Assembly (NCBI GenBank): GCA_963792915.1
Contig: CAWBYD010000001.1
Location: forward strand, 124,001-188,000
Length of the DNA stretch: 64,000 nucleotides
Origin: Solirubrobacter sp963792915
GTDB lineage: Bacteria; Actinomycetota; Thermoleophilia; Solirubrobacterales; Solirubrobacteraceae
Reading direction: 5' to 3'
In this document: positions 26,596-34,720 of the stretch, in pieces
How the letters are laid out: every line of letters starts with the position of its first letter
Position numbering within the stretch: the first letter of the stretch is position 1
Notes under the pieces: generated by a model
The model's input: only the letters and a program-made list of their open reading frames with translations
Told to the model about the DNA's origin: nothing
Databases searched by the model: none
Made by a program: the position numbers and the translations under genes

Positions 26596-27687
26596 CTATT
26601 CGGCGGCGATCCCCGCGAAGCCGGCCGGCAGCGTGGCGCCGCCGTCGGTGATCTGCTCGAGGCTGCCGTCGTTGCGCAGCTTGTACGCCGTCACCACGCC
26701 CGCGCCCGGATTGATCGCGTAGAGGTAGCCGCCGGCGATCGCGAGATCGTTCGGACGCGGCGTCGACGCCGTCCGGCCATCCGCGGTGAGCGGCGTCAGG
26801 GCGCCGTTGCGGCCGATCGCGAAGCCCGTGATGCTGCCGGTCGCGGCGTTGCCGGTGTAGGCATAGCGGCCGTCCGGGGTGACCGCGACCCAGCAGGCCG
26901 CACCCTGCAGCGTCGGGATCGAGGCGCTGATCGTGCGCAGGCCCAGGTCCGGGCCGATGCGGTAGGACGACGCCGTGCTGTTGGTGGCCTCCGAGACGAC
27001 GAGCTCGCCGCGCGGATCGAACGCGAAGCCGAACGGCGTCGACCCGTTGGACGGCGTGCTGACCGGCGCGCCGGGGCGGCCGCGGCGCAGCGGGAACACG
27101 TCCAGGCGGTTCGCGGCCTTCTCGGTCACCACGAGCGCGGTGCGGTCGGGCGAGACGGACACCTGCGCCGGGCCGCCGGCCCCCGGCGGGAGCGGCTCGA
27201 TGCCGCCGAACCGGGGCTCGAGGCGCCCGCCGCCCTTGAGCTTGAAGTCGATCACGCTCGGCGCGCCGCCGCCGGCGTTGACGACGTACGCGTGCTCGTC
27301 GGCGATCGTCACGGAGATCGGCATCACGCCGCCGGTCGGCTGGCGGTCGACGAGCGCGAGCCCGCCGCGGCGGTCGACGTGGAAGGACGCGACGTCGTTG
27401 GAGCCCGCGTCGACGGCGAGCAGCGTCTGGCCGTCGCCCGAGAGCGCCACGGCGCCCTGCGAGCCCAGGCCGGCGCCGGTGCCCGTGCCGCCCGTGAGGA
27501 CGCTGCCGGCGAGCGTGAGGCGGCCGTCCTCACCGCGGCTGAGGACCTGGACGGCGTTGCCGGCGGGGGAGTTGGTCTGCGTGTAGACCGCGCCGGCGGG
27601 CCGGTTGGGCTGTGCCGAGGCGACGCCGCCGAGGGCCAGGGCGGCCACGGTGGCGAGCGGCGCGACGGCCAGGAAGCGGGAGCGCAT
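26596..27687 (-). CDS. Secreted beta-propeller protein (lactonase/YVTN-like)
   Basis: A signal peptide (FLAVAPLATVAALALGGVASA) precedes repeated beta-propeller blades such as VALSGDGQTLLAVDAGSNDV, VSPDRTALVVTEKAANRLDV and VAVTPDGRYAYTGNAATGS. This layout is that of the seven-bladed lactonase family (6-phosphogluconolactonase-like), usually annotated as lactonase or hypothetical. Being exported, a pentose-phosphate role is unlikely. ATG 27687 follows GGAGG by 11 nt; an in-frame ATG at 27717 would add 10 residues. Confidence 0.83.
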   Translation of the reverse strand: MRSRFLAVAPLATVAALALGGVASAQPNRPAGAVYTQTNSPAGNAVQVLSRGEDGRLTLAGSVLTGGTGTGAGLGSQGAVALSGDGQTLLAVDAGSNDVASFHVDRRGGLALVDRQPTGGVMPISVTIADEHAYVVNAGGGAPSVIDFKLKGGGRLEPRFGGIEPLPPGAGGPAQVSVSPDRTALVVTEKAANRLDVFPLRRGRPGAPVSTPSNGSTPFGFAFDPRGELVVSEATNSTASSYRIGPDLGLRTISASIPTLQGAACWVAVTPDGRYAYTGNAATGSITGFAIGRNGALTPLTADGRTASTPRPNDLAIAGGYLYAINPGAGVVTAYKLRNDGSLEQITDGGATLPAGFAGIAAE

Positions 27688-27808
27688 GTGGGGAGGAACC
27701 TCCGTGTCGGGTGACATTCGGGCGCTCTAGTCGGTCCGCGGCCGCTGGCGTTACAGAAAGATGTGATCCGACTTGACCCGGGGCGCGCAGTTCGCAAGCG
27801 TGGGGCCC

Positions 27809-28468
27809 ATGGACCCCGTGCAGGTCGCCGCGGACGAGCAGATGCTGCTGATGCGCCTGCGCGCCGGCGACGAGGCCGCGTTCATGGACCTCGTCGACCG
27901 CTATGGGCCGGTCATGCTGCGGATCGCGCTCATGTACGTGCGCTCCCGGGCGGTCGCGGAGGAGGTCGTCCAGGAGTCGTGGCTCGGCGTGCTCGGAGGG
28001 CTCGACCGGTTCGAGGGCCGCTCGTCGCTGAAGACCTGGATCCTGCGCATCACCGCCAACCGGGCCCGCACGCGCGGCCAGCGCGAGGCGCGCTCGATCC
28101 CGGTCTCGTCACTGGGTGGCGACGACGTCGAAGGCGAGCCCGCCGTCGATCCCGAGCGCTTCCTGGGCGCCGACCATCCGCAGTACCCGGGCGGCTGGGC
28201 GATCCCGCCGCGCAGCTGGGCCGGCCTGCCGGAGGAGCGGTTGCTGGCAGCCGAGACGCTCCAGCAGGTGCGTGCCGCGATCGCCAAGCTCCCGCCGCGC
28301 CAGCAGGAGGTGATCCTGCTGCGCGACATCGAGGGCTGGGAGCCCGACGAGGTCGCCGAAGCGCTGGATCTGACCGACGGCAACCAGCGCGTGCTGCTGC
28401 ACCGCGCGCGCTCGAAGGTCCGCGGCGAGCTCGAGAACTACTTCGGCCACCTCGAGGAGGCGACATGA
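27809..28468 (+). CDS. RNA polymerase ECF sigma factor
   Basis: The 219-residue product has region 2 (DLVDRYGPVMLRIALMYVRS, then AEEVVQESWLGVLGGLDRFEG) and region 4 (LPPRQQEVILLRDIEGWEPDEVAEAL). Between them is a linker of about 60 residues, longer than in minimal ECF factors. It directs RNA polymerase to a small regulon. ATG 27809 is chosen; the frame opens earlier at 27773. Its stop overlaps the anti-sigma start (ATGA), the usual sigma/anti-sigma pairing. Confidence 0.93.
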   Translation: MDPVQVAADEQMLLMRLRAGDEAAFMDLVDRYGPVMLRIALMYVRSRAVAEEVVQESWLGVLGGLDRFEGRSSLKTWILRITANRARTRGQREARSIPVSSLGGDDVEGEPAVDPERFLGADHPQYPGGWAIPPRSWAGLPEERLLAAETLQQVRAAIAKLPPRQQEVILLRDIEGWEPDEVAEALDLTDGNQRVLLHRARSKVRGELENYFGHLEEAT

Positions 28469-28716
28469 GCGGTCCCGGCGGCATCACCTGCCAGGAGCTG
28501 GTGGAGATCGTGACGGACTACCTGGACGGCGCGCTCAGCCCCGAGGACGTGGCGCGGCTGCGGGTGCACCTGAGCTTCTGCGATCCGTGCGTGGAGTACA
28601 TCGAGCAGGTCCGGACGACGGCGCGGCTGGCGGCCGCCGCGGAGGCGGCACTCGACCGCCATCCCGACCGCGACGCGCTGCTGGAGACGTTCCGCGCCTT
28701 CAAGCAGGCGACGTAG
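28465..28716 (+). CDS. Zinc-finger anti-sigma factor (zf-HC2)
   Basis: The 83-residue protein carries the anti-sigma zinc motif H35-x3-C39-x2-C42 (HLSFCDPC), with Cys9 (TCQELVEIVTDYLDGAL) as the likely fourth ligand. It would hold the upstream sigma factor inactive until a signal, often redox, releases it. There is no membrane span, so it is a soluble, ZAS-type inhibitor. It overlaps the sigma gene by 4 nt and the convergent GGDEF-EAL gene by 17 nt. Confidence 0.9.
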   Translation: MSGPGGITCQELVEIVTDYLDGALSPEDVARLRVHLSFCDPCVEYIEQVRTTARLAAAAEAALDRHPDRDALLETFRAFKQAT

Positions 28717-31084
28717 CGCCCAGCTGCCCGGCGCCGTGCGTGTCGGCCAGCAGCTCGTTCGCGGCGCTGACCGTGAGCGGGCGGGCGAACATGAACCCCT
28801 GGCCCAGACGGCAGCCGACTTCGCGCAGCTGGGTCACCTGTTCGCGATGCTCGATGCCCTCGGCGACGACGTGGAGCCCGAGCGCCCGGCCGAGCTCGAC
28901 GGCGGCGCGCACGACCGCCTGGCCGGAGTCCTCGCCGAGCGAGCCGATCAGCGAGCGGTCGAGCTTCAGGATGTCCATCGGGAAGCGCTGCAGCGATCCC
29001 AGCGACGAGTAGCCGGTGCCGAAGTCGTCGAGCGCGACGTGCACGCCGAGGGCGCGGAGCTCGGCGATCACCGGCTTCGTGCGCGGGTCGAGCACGAGGC
29101 TCTCCGTGATCTCGAGCACGAGCCGGCTGGGGTCGAAGCCGTGCAGCTTCAGCAGGTCCTGCACCTCGCGCACGAGCTGGGGACTGACCTGCGCGGGCGA
29201 CAGGTTCGCCGAGACGCTGATCGGGTCGGGCCAGGAGGCGAGCTGCGCGCACGCCGTGGCCAGCACCCAGCTCCCGATCGGCAGGATCAGGCCGGTCTCC
29301 TCGGCGATGCCGATGAAGTCGTCGGGCGGGATCAGCCCGCGCTCGGGGTGACGCCAGCGGATCAGCGCCTCGAACCCGACCAGACGCTCCGATGCGAGGT
29401 CGACGAGCGGCTGGTAGTAGAGCTCGAGCTCGTCGCGAGCGACGGCGTGCTGGAGATCGCGCTCGGCGGCGAGCCGGGTGACGAGCCGGCGGCGCAGGCT
29501 GGCGTTGAAGACCTCGAAGCAGCCGCCGCCGGCCTCCTTGGCGCGGTACATCGCGGCGTCCGCCTCGCGCACCAGGTCCTCCGGCGACTCGCCGCCGCTG
29601 GCCGCGACCGCGATGCCGACGCTGGCGCGCACGTTGACCTCGTGGTCGCCGATCTGGAACGGGTCGGCGAACGCGTCGACGATCCGGCGCCCGATGTCGG
29701 CGATCGCCCGCTCTGACTCGGTGCGCGAGCACACGGCGACGAACTCGTCGCCGCCGAGCCGCGCCACCAGATCCTCGTCGCGCACATTGGAGCGGATGCG
29801 CGCCGCGGCCTGGCGCAGCAGCGTGTCGCCGACGGCGTGCCCCAGCGTGTCGTTGACGACCTTGAAGCGGTCGAGGTCGATCAGCAGCACGCACACCTCG
29901 GTGGCCAGGCGCGCGCTGTGGCGCAGCTCGCGCTCGAGCTGGCTCATCAGCAGCGCGCGGTTGGCGAGGCCGGTCAGTGGGTCCTCCAGGGCGCGGCGGC
30001 GGAGCTCATCCTCGACCGCGGCGCGATCCAGCGCGCTGCCGAGGACGTTCGCGACCGCCTCCATGAAGCGCGCGTCCTCGACGCCGAACGGGCGGCTTCC
30101 CGCCAACCCGAAGCCGACGATGACGTATCGCGGCCCGCCGCGCTCGGGGACCGGCACGCTGAGGCTGCGGTGCATCGCGGCCGCGCGGACCGTCGCCGGC
30201 ACGTGGAAGCGGTGTTCGTTCGGCAGGTCGTTGCTCGTGACGGGCTGCATGACCCGCAGCGTGTAGGCCGTCTGCGACTCGCCCTCGACGTGCAGCACCG
30301 ACGGCGCGAGCGCGTCTCCGGTCGTGGCGCACAGGCGGACGGCGCCGTCGGTCATGCGCCGCGCCGCGACACAGGCGTCGACGCCGAGGCCGTCGCGGAC
30401 GATCTCCATCGCGTCCTGGATCAGGGTCAGCGGGTCGCCCTCGCTGAGGGCTTGGCGGCCGAGATCGGCGATGGCCGCGGTCTGGCGCTCGGCGCGGTGG
30501 CGCTCGGTGACGTCCTGCAACTGGGAGAAGAAATACGGCTCCGTGCCGTCGTCGGGCTCGATCAGCGCTGACGTCAGCTGCGCGTCGACGATGGTTCCAT
30601 CCGGCCGCACGTAGCGCTTGTACATCGGCGTCGCGATGTCGCCGTGGGCGTGCGCGTCGCGCCGGGCGACGCTGCGGCCGAGGTCGTCGGGATGCGTGAA
30701 CTCGAGCATCGAATGGCCGATCAGCTGCTCGCGCGAGCGGCCGAGCAGCCGGCAGAGCGCCTCGTTGATCTGCCGGATGTGCAGGTCCCTGCGCAGCACG
30801 GCCATCCCGATCGCCGCGTCCTCGAAGCCGCGCTCGAACGGGCGGCCGGCGGCTCGCCCGAGCCGCTCGCGCCCGCGCAGCGCCGCGCGGGCGGCCAGTC
30901 CGAGCACCGCGACGTACGTCACGCCGACGGCGAAGGCGACGGGTGGGCCGGCGTGCGGGACCAGCAGCAGCCCGAGCCCGGCCGCCGCGCAGAACGTCGG
31001 GAAGCCGATGAGCGCCCCGGCGACGGCGGCTCGCGAAGACCCGGCGGCCGCGCGCTCGCGGCCCGTGTGCGCGAAGGCACCCAT
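28700..31084 (-). CDS. PAS-GAF-GGDEF-EAL cyclic di-GMP enzyme
   Basis: This 794-residue protein has two membrane spans near the N-terminus (LIGFPTFCAAAGLGLLLV, VAFAVGVTYVAVLGLAA). A PAS domain follows (NEALCRLLGRSREQLIG, THPDDL), then a GAF-type domain. The last two domains are GGDEF (RLGGDEF, DLDRFKVVNDTLGHAVGD) and EAL (EALIRWRHPERG, DDFGTGYSSLGSL). Both catalytic motifs look complete. It is the third cyclic di-GMP enzyme within 21 kb. The PAS sensor suggests response to a small ligand or redox state. Confidence 0.92.
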   Translation of the reverse strand: MGAFAHTGRERAAAGSSRAAVAGALIGFPTFCAAAGLGLLLVPHAGPPVAFAVGVTYVAVLGLAARAALRGRERLGRAAGRPFERGFEDAAIGMAVLRRDLHIRQINEALCRLLGRSREQLIGHSMLEFTHPDDLGRSVARRDAHAHGDIATPMYKRYVRPDGTIVDAQLTSALIEPDDGTEPYFFSQLQDVTERHRAERQTAAIADLGRQALSEGDPLTLIQDAMEIVRDGLGVDACVAARRMTDGAVRLCATTGDALAPSVLHVEGESQTAYTLRVMQPVTSNDLPNEHRFHVPATVRAAAMHRSLSVPVPERGGPRYVIVGFGLAGSRPFGVEDARFMEAVANVLGSALDRAAVEDELRRRALEDPLTGLANRALLMSQLERELRHSARLATEVCVLLIDLDRFKVVNDTLGHAVGDTLLRQAAARIRSNVRDEDLVARLGGDEFVAVCSRTESERAIADIGRRIVDAFADPFQIGDHEVNVRASVGIAVAASGGESPEDLVREADAAMYRAKEAGGGCFEVFNASLRRRLVTRLAAERDLQHAVARDELELYYQPLVDLASERLVGFEALIRWRHPERGLIPPDDFIGIAEETGLILPIGSWVLATACAQLASWPDPISVSANLSPAQVSPQLVREVQDLLKLHGFDPSRLVLEITESLVLDPRTKPVIAELRALGVHVALDDFGTGYSSLGSLQRFPMDILKLDRSLIGSLGEDSGQAVVRAAVELGRALGLHVVAEGIEHREQVTQLREVGCRLGQGFMFARPLTVSAANELLADTHGAGQLGATSPA

Positions 31085-31130
31085 AGTTACTCGGATAATC
31101 GGCAGCGCGCGCGGGAACTTCAGGGCACTG

Positions 31131-31985
31131 TCACGCGCGCAGCAGCGGGGCGGTCAGGCATGTCGGCCCGCCGTCACCCTTGAGCGAGAGCTCCGAGCCG
31201 TCGTAGGTGTGGACCTCGACGCCGCGCTGCTCGAGCGCGCGCTGCACGGCGGGCGCCGACCGGCCCATCACGACCACGCCCGGCCGCACCGGCAGGACGT
31301 TCGAGCCCATGCCGAGATAGCTCTCACGGTCGATCGCGATCCAGTCGATCCCGCGCTCGCGCAGGTCGCTCAGCAGCCGCACGGGCGCGAGCGGCTCGTA
31401 GACGACGTACAGCTCCTCGGTGGCCGCCGACAGGAACGACTGCAGGTGCAGGACGTGGCCCGGGCCCTCGTCGTGCGGCATGTCGTAGGTCTCGACGTGC
31501 ACGCCCTCGGGGCCCAGCAGGTCCTGCAGCGCCTGCGCGCCGGCACGGTTGGTGCGGTAGCCGAGGCCGATCGCGACCGTCGTCGCGTCCAGCCAGAAGC
31601 GATCACCGCCGTCCGCGTAGGCGCCGCCGCCGAGCGTTCCCAGCACCGGGATCTCCAGCCGCTCGAGCTCCTCGGCCGCGTGGGCGGGCTCGCGCATCCG
31701 GGCCGGCTTGGCCATCTGCAGCGGGATGGCGCCGCGGCCGCTCATGATCACCGGATCGTGCATGTAGACGGAGTCGACCTGTCCGGGGAGCGCCGCGACG
31801 AGCTCGACCTCCACGCCGAGGCCGTCGAGCAACTCGACGAACGCGTCGTGCTGGCGTTCCAGCACCGTGGGATCGGGCACCCGCCACCCCGCCGCGTCCC
31901 AGTCTCCGGACGTGGCGGGGCGACGGACGAGCACCCGCCGCAGCGGGGCGACCATCGAGGTGACGCCGTAGCGGGGTGCGCTCAT
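31131..31985 (-). CDS. Amidinotransferase-fold hydrolase (dimethylargininase/arginine deiminase-like)
   Basis: The 284-residue product matches the DDAH/arginine deiminase fold. It has YMHDPVIMSGRGAI, GGAYADGGDRFWLD, the His region PGHVLHLQSF and a C-terminal catalytic Cys in GPTCLTAPL. Such enzymes hydrolyse arginine derivatives to citrulline and an amine; the precise substrate is open. ATG 31985 has AGGA 8 nt upstream; another ATG lies 9 nt earlier. The gene begins 21 nt after the stop of the CAP-domain gene. Confidence 0.85.
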   Translation of the reverse strand: MSAPRYGVTSMVAPLRRVLVRRPATSGDWDAAGWRVPDPTVLERQHDAFVELLDGLGVEVELVAALPGQVDSVYMHDPVIMSGRGAIPLQMAKPARMREPAHAAEELERLEIPVLGTLGGGAYADGGDRFWLDATTVAIGLGYRTNRAGAQALQDLLGPEGVHVETYDMPHDEGPGHVLHLQSFLSAATEELYVVYEPLAPVRLLSDLRERGIDWIAIDRESYLGMGSNVLPVRPGVVVMGRSAPAVQRALEQRGVEVHTYDGSELSLKGDGGPTCLTAPLLRA

Positions 31986-32005
31986 GGCGCGCATCCTGTC
32001 AGCGA

Positions 32006-32581
32006 TCAGCGCGTGACGACACCCGCGTCGAGCGCATAGGACGCCCCCGGCAGGTGCGAGTGCGTGGGACCCGGAGCTCCGGCGGCGACGCCGACCCCGA
32101 GCTCGCGGAAGTCCGACGAGAGCAGGATCCTCCGGTGGGGCAGGCTGGCCAGCCACTCCGCGACCAGCGCCTCGGGCGTGGCGCGGCTGCCGGTCCCCCA
32201 GCCGAGCGCCTCGCCGGCCCGCCAGCCGCCGCCGTCGCCGTAGTTCGCGCTCAGCAGCCGGTCGCGCAGGCTCGCTCCGGTCGGGCTGGAGTGCGCGAAG
32301 AACGTCCGCCGCACCATGTCGGCGGCGAAGCGATCCGCGGCTTGCGAGAGGCAGGCGTCACGGCGGAGCGCGGGCAGGCCGCGGCTCGTGCGTTCCGCGT
32401 TGACCAGGCAGGTTACCGCGGCGGCGGCGGCGTCCGTCGAGTCTTTCGTCGGCACGTCGCCGGCGCCCGGGCAGAGGGCGGCGGCGCGCGCGGCGCCCGG
32501 AGCCGCGAGCAGGCTTCCGGCGAGCAGCAGCGCAGAGACGGCTCGGGCAATCTGCCGCGGCCTATCGGCGGTGAACGACAT
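32006..32581 (-). CDS. Secreted CAP/SCP-domain protein
   Basis: ATG 32581 follows GGAGGACCCCA. A signal peptide (AVSALLLAGSLLAAPGAARA) leads to a CAP domain: CLVNAERTSRGLPALR, AADRFAADMVRRTFFAH, GENLG-like GEALGWG and LGVGVAAG. The bacterial CAP family is exported and often linked to development or cell-wall functions, but activity is rarely known. The product has 191 residues, and two Cys near the N-terminus of the domain may pair. Confidence 0.87.
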   Translation of the reverse strand: MSFTADRPRQIARAVSALLLAGSLLAAPGAARAAALCPGAGDVPTKDSTDAAAAAVTCLVNAERTSRGLPALRRDACLSQAADRFAADMVRRTFFAHSSPTGASLRDRLLSANYGDGGGWRAGEALGWGTGSRATPEALVAEWLASLPHRRILLSSDFRELGVGVAAGAPGPTHSHLPGASYALDAGVVTR

Positions 32582-32884
32582 TGGGGTCCTCCGGCACGCC
32601 GCCCTGAATCGGCGCACAACAGTCTGGCCCGGTTCCCGGCGGGCGAGCGGATACGTCAGCGACCGGAGCGATCCCCTCTCGACTCCCGTCTCACCGCTTC
32701 ATCCACGCGGTGTCAGTAGGAGGTACCCACTCTCTGGACGCTCTCACCTCCGAGTCGAGTGCGTCCACGCCCGGTTCACTTCCTGACGCTCGCGCCCCGG
32801 CGGCCGTCCGGCGGCGTCAGACTCCGGGTCCCCGTGTATTGCAACATGACGCACGGCTCCGCCGCTGCGTCGAGAATGTCGACG

Positions 32885-34306
32885 TCATCGACATCCGTCG
32901 GAACTGGAAAGCGTCGCGGTCAAGGCGGCGACCTTCCAGCTCGAGCCGGCCGGGACCAGCCGCCAGGTGACGTTGAAGCGGCGCTCCGCACGGTCCGAGC
33001 ACAGCGAGTCGCGCGCGGCGAGGACGTTCGTGACGGTCACGGCGCCGGCCGCCGCGGGGGTGAGCGCGGTGATCTGGAGCGGCCGGTTGGACACGGTCGT
33101 CGCATAGCCGGCGCGCCACTTGGTGAAGCCGCCGAACCGCCGCTGGACGGCGGGCTGCAGGCGCTCCCACGCGCTCGTGTAGCGGCGCTCGCCGAGCGCG
33201 CGGTAGTAGGAGCGCACGAAGTCCGCGGGCGAGACGGCCGGCGCGCCGGCGCTCGCGGGGCTCGGCGTGGGGGGCTTGGCGGGCGCGCCATGCGCGGCCG
33301 GGGCGGCAGGGGTGCCCTCGGGCGTCGCGGTCGCGGTGTGCTGCGTGGCCGGGGCGGCGCGCGACGTAGCCGGCCCGGTTGCAGCGGACGGCGCCGGTCC
33401 GGCGTGGCCCGGCGTCGGGGACGGGGCAGCCCCGGCGGCGCCGGGCGTCGCGGACGGCGCCGGTGCGGCGTGGCCCGGCGTCGCGGTCGCCTCGTGCGAC
33501 GTCGTCGGCCCGGTGGCGGTGGCGGACGGCGCGGCCCCGGCGGCGCCGGGCGTCGCGGACGGCGCCGGTGCGGCGTGGCCCGGCGTCGTGGACGTCTCGT
33601 GCGACGCTGCCGGCCCGGTGGCGGACGGCGCGGTCAGCGCGCTCCCAACGTTCGTGCCGCCGGTGAACGCCTCCGCGCCGGGCTCGGGCGTGCCCGCCGC
33701 CGAGTTCGCGACCGGGCTCGGCAGCGGGTGCTTCACGTCCGACGTGATCGCGCCCGCGAGCCCCGCGCCGGTCAGGCACGCGGCGACGACGGCCAGCGCC
33801 GCCGAGGTGGCGACGGTCGGCATGCGGGCGCCGCCGCGGCGGCGCCCCTCGACCGTGAGCACGAGCGCGAGGGCGAGCGTGGCGAACAGCGCGGCGGGGA
33901 GGGGGAAGCCGGAGAGCGGCCAGCCGAGCGCGAGCAGCAGCGCGCCGATGACGGTCACGGGTCGCAGCGGATGCCGGCGACCGCTGAGCGCGACGAGCGC
34001 GGCGGCGTCGGCGAACGCGAAGCCGAGCAGCAGCAGCACGATCGCCGCGGAGCCTGGATCGAGCTTCAGGCGATCATGCCCGGAGGCGACCAGGCGAATC
34101 GCCGCGGCGCCCGCCACGGCGACGAGGCCGATCAGCAGCGCGGTGGTCGCGAGGAGCACGCCGACCGCCACTGTGCGGGCAGCGGCGGCCGACGAGTGGT
34201 CCGCGGGCCGATTCACGGCCTGAGCGGACTCGCCTTCCACGGGGGCGGTTGGCGTCTCCGGTGCCGCCGCGCCGTTCTGGGGGGATGGGGCGAGGGCGGA
34301 CGGCAC
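32885..34306 (-). CDS. Membrane protein with Ala/Pro/Thr repeat linker and NTF2-like extracellular domain
   Basis: The 473-residue product has four hydrophobic segments in the first 190 residues (for example VAVGVLLATTALLIGLVAVAG and LAVVAACLTGAGLAGAI). A linker of about 130 residues follows, built from repeats of TPGHAAPAPSATPGAAGAAP. The final 110 residues (SPADFVRSYYRALGERRYTSAWERL) look like an NTF2/SnoaL-like fold, as found in exported actinobacterial proteins. The linker repeats are tandemly duplicated at DNA level. Role unknown. Confidence 0.75.
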   Translation of the reverse strand: MPSALAPSPQNGAAAPETPTAPVEGESAQAVNRPADHSSAAAARTVAVGVLLATTALLIGLVAVAGAAAIRLVASGHDRLKLDPGSAAIVLLLLGFAFADAAALVALSGRRHPLRPVTVIGALLLALGWPLSGFPLPAALFATLALALVLTVEGRRRGGARMPTVATSAALAVVAACLTGAGLAGAITSDVKHPLPSPVANSAAGTPEPGAEAFTGGTNVGSALTAPSATGPAASHETSTTPGHAAPAPSATPGAAGAAPSATATGPTTSHEATATPGHAAPAPSATPGAAGAAPSPTPGHAGPAPSAATGPATSRAAPATQHTATATPEGTPAAPAAHGAPAKPPTPSPASAGAPAVSPADFVRSYYRALGERRYTSAWERLQPAVQRRFGGFTKWRAGYATTVSNRPLQITALTPAAAGAVTVTNVLAARDSLCSDRAERRFNVTWRLVPAGSSWKVAALTATLSSSDGCR

Positions 34307-34408
34307 TAGCCGACACTGCCAGCGTCGCGCGCGCGGGTCTATGCCCGCAAGCGCAGCTTTGTAGGCCGACCGGTTGCCCCAATGGACGCCCGACTGGACC
34401 TTTACCCG

Positions 34409-34720
34409 TCAGCTGCCCCGGTACGTGCTGTACGACCAGGGCGTGACGAGCAGCGGCACGTGGTAGCGGGCCGCGGGATCCGACACCCGGAAGCGGATCG
34501 GGATGCGGTCCAGGAAGGCTCGCTCGCCGAAGTAGTCCCCGACCGCGAACTCGAGCTCGTACTCGCCCGCCTCCACCACGTCCAGCAGCGGCTCGTCGGT
34601 GCGGCCGTCGGCGTTGGTGACCGCCGAGGCCAGCAGGAGGCCGTTGCGCCGCAGCTGCACCGCCACGCCCGCCGCGGGCCGCCCGTTGGCCGCGTCCAGC
34701 ACGTGCGTCGAGAGGGTCAC
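34409..34720 (-). CDS. uraH: 5-hydroxyisourate hydrolase
   Basis: The 103-residue transthyretin-like enzyme opens the ring of 5-hydroxyisourate, the product of urate oxidation. Signatures are the N-terminal STHVLDAANGRPAAGV, the central RTDEPLL and the C-terminal STYRGS, which completes the active site. Its GTG/ATG start overlaps the end of the fusion gene upstream by 4 nt. It is the last gene of the purine operon. The next step (OHCU decarboxylation) is encoded in the adjacent fusion protein. Confidence 0.94.
   Translation of the reverse strand: MTLSTHVLDAANGRPAAGVAVQLRRNGLLLASAVTNADGRTDEPLLDVVEAGEYELEFAVGDYFGERAFLDRIPIRFRVSDPAARYHVPLLVTPWSYSTYRGS

Noticed and set aside
33290..33660. Repeated GGCGTCGCGGACGGCGCC units, looked like a CRISPR or VNTR array
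   Set aside because: They encode the in-frame Ala/Pro/Thr linker of the membrane protein; no constant spacers exist. No CRISPR array was seen anywhere in the window.
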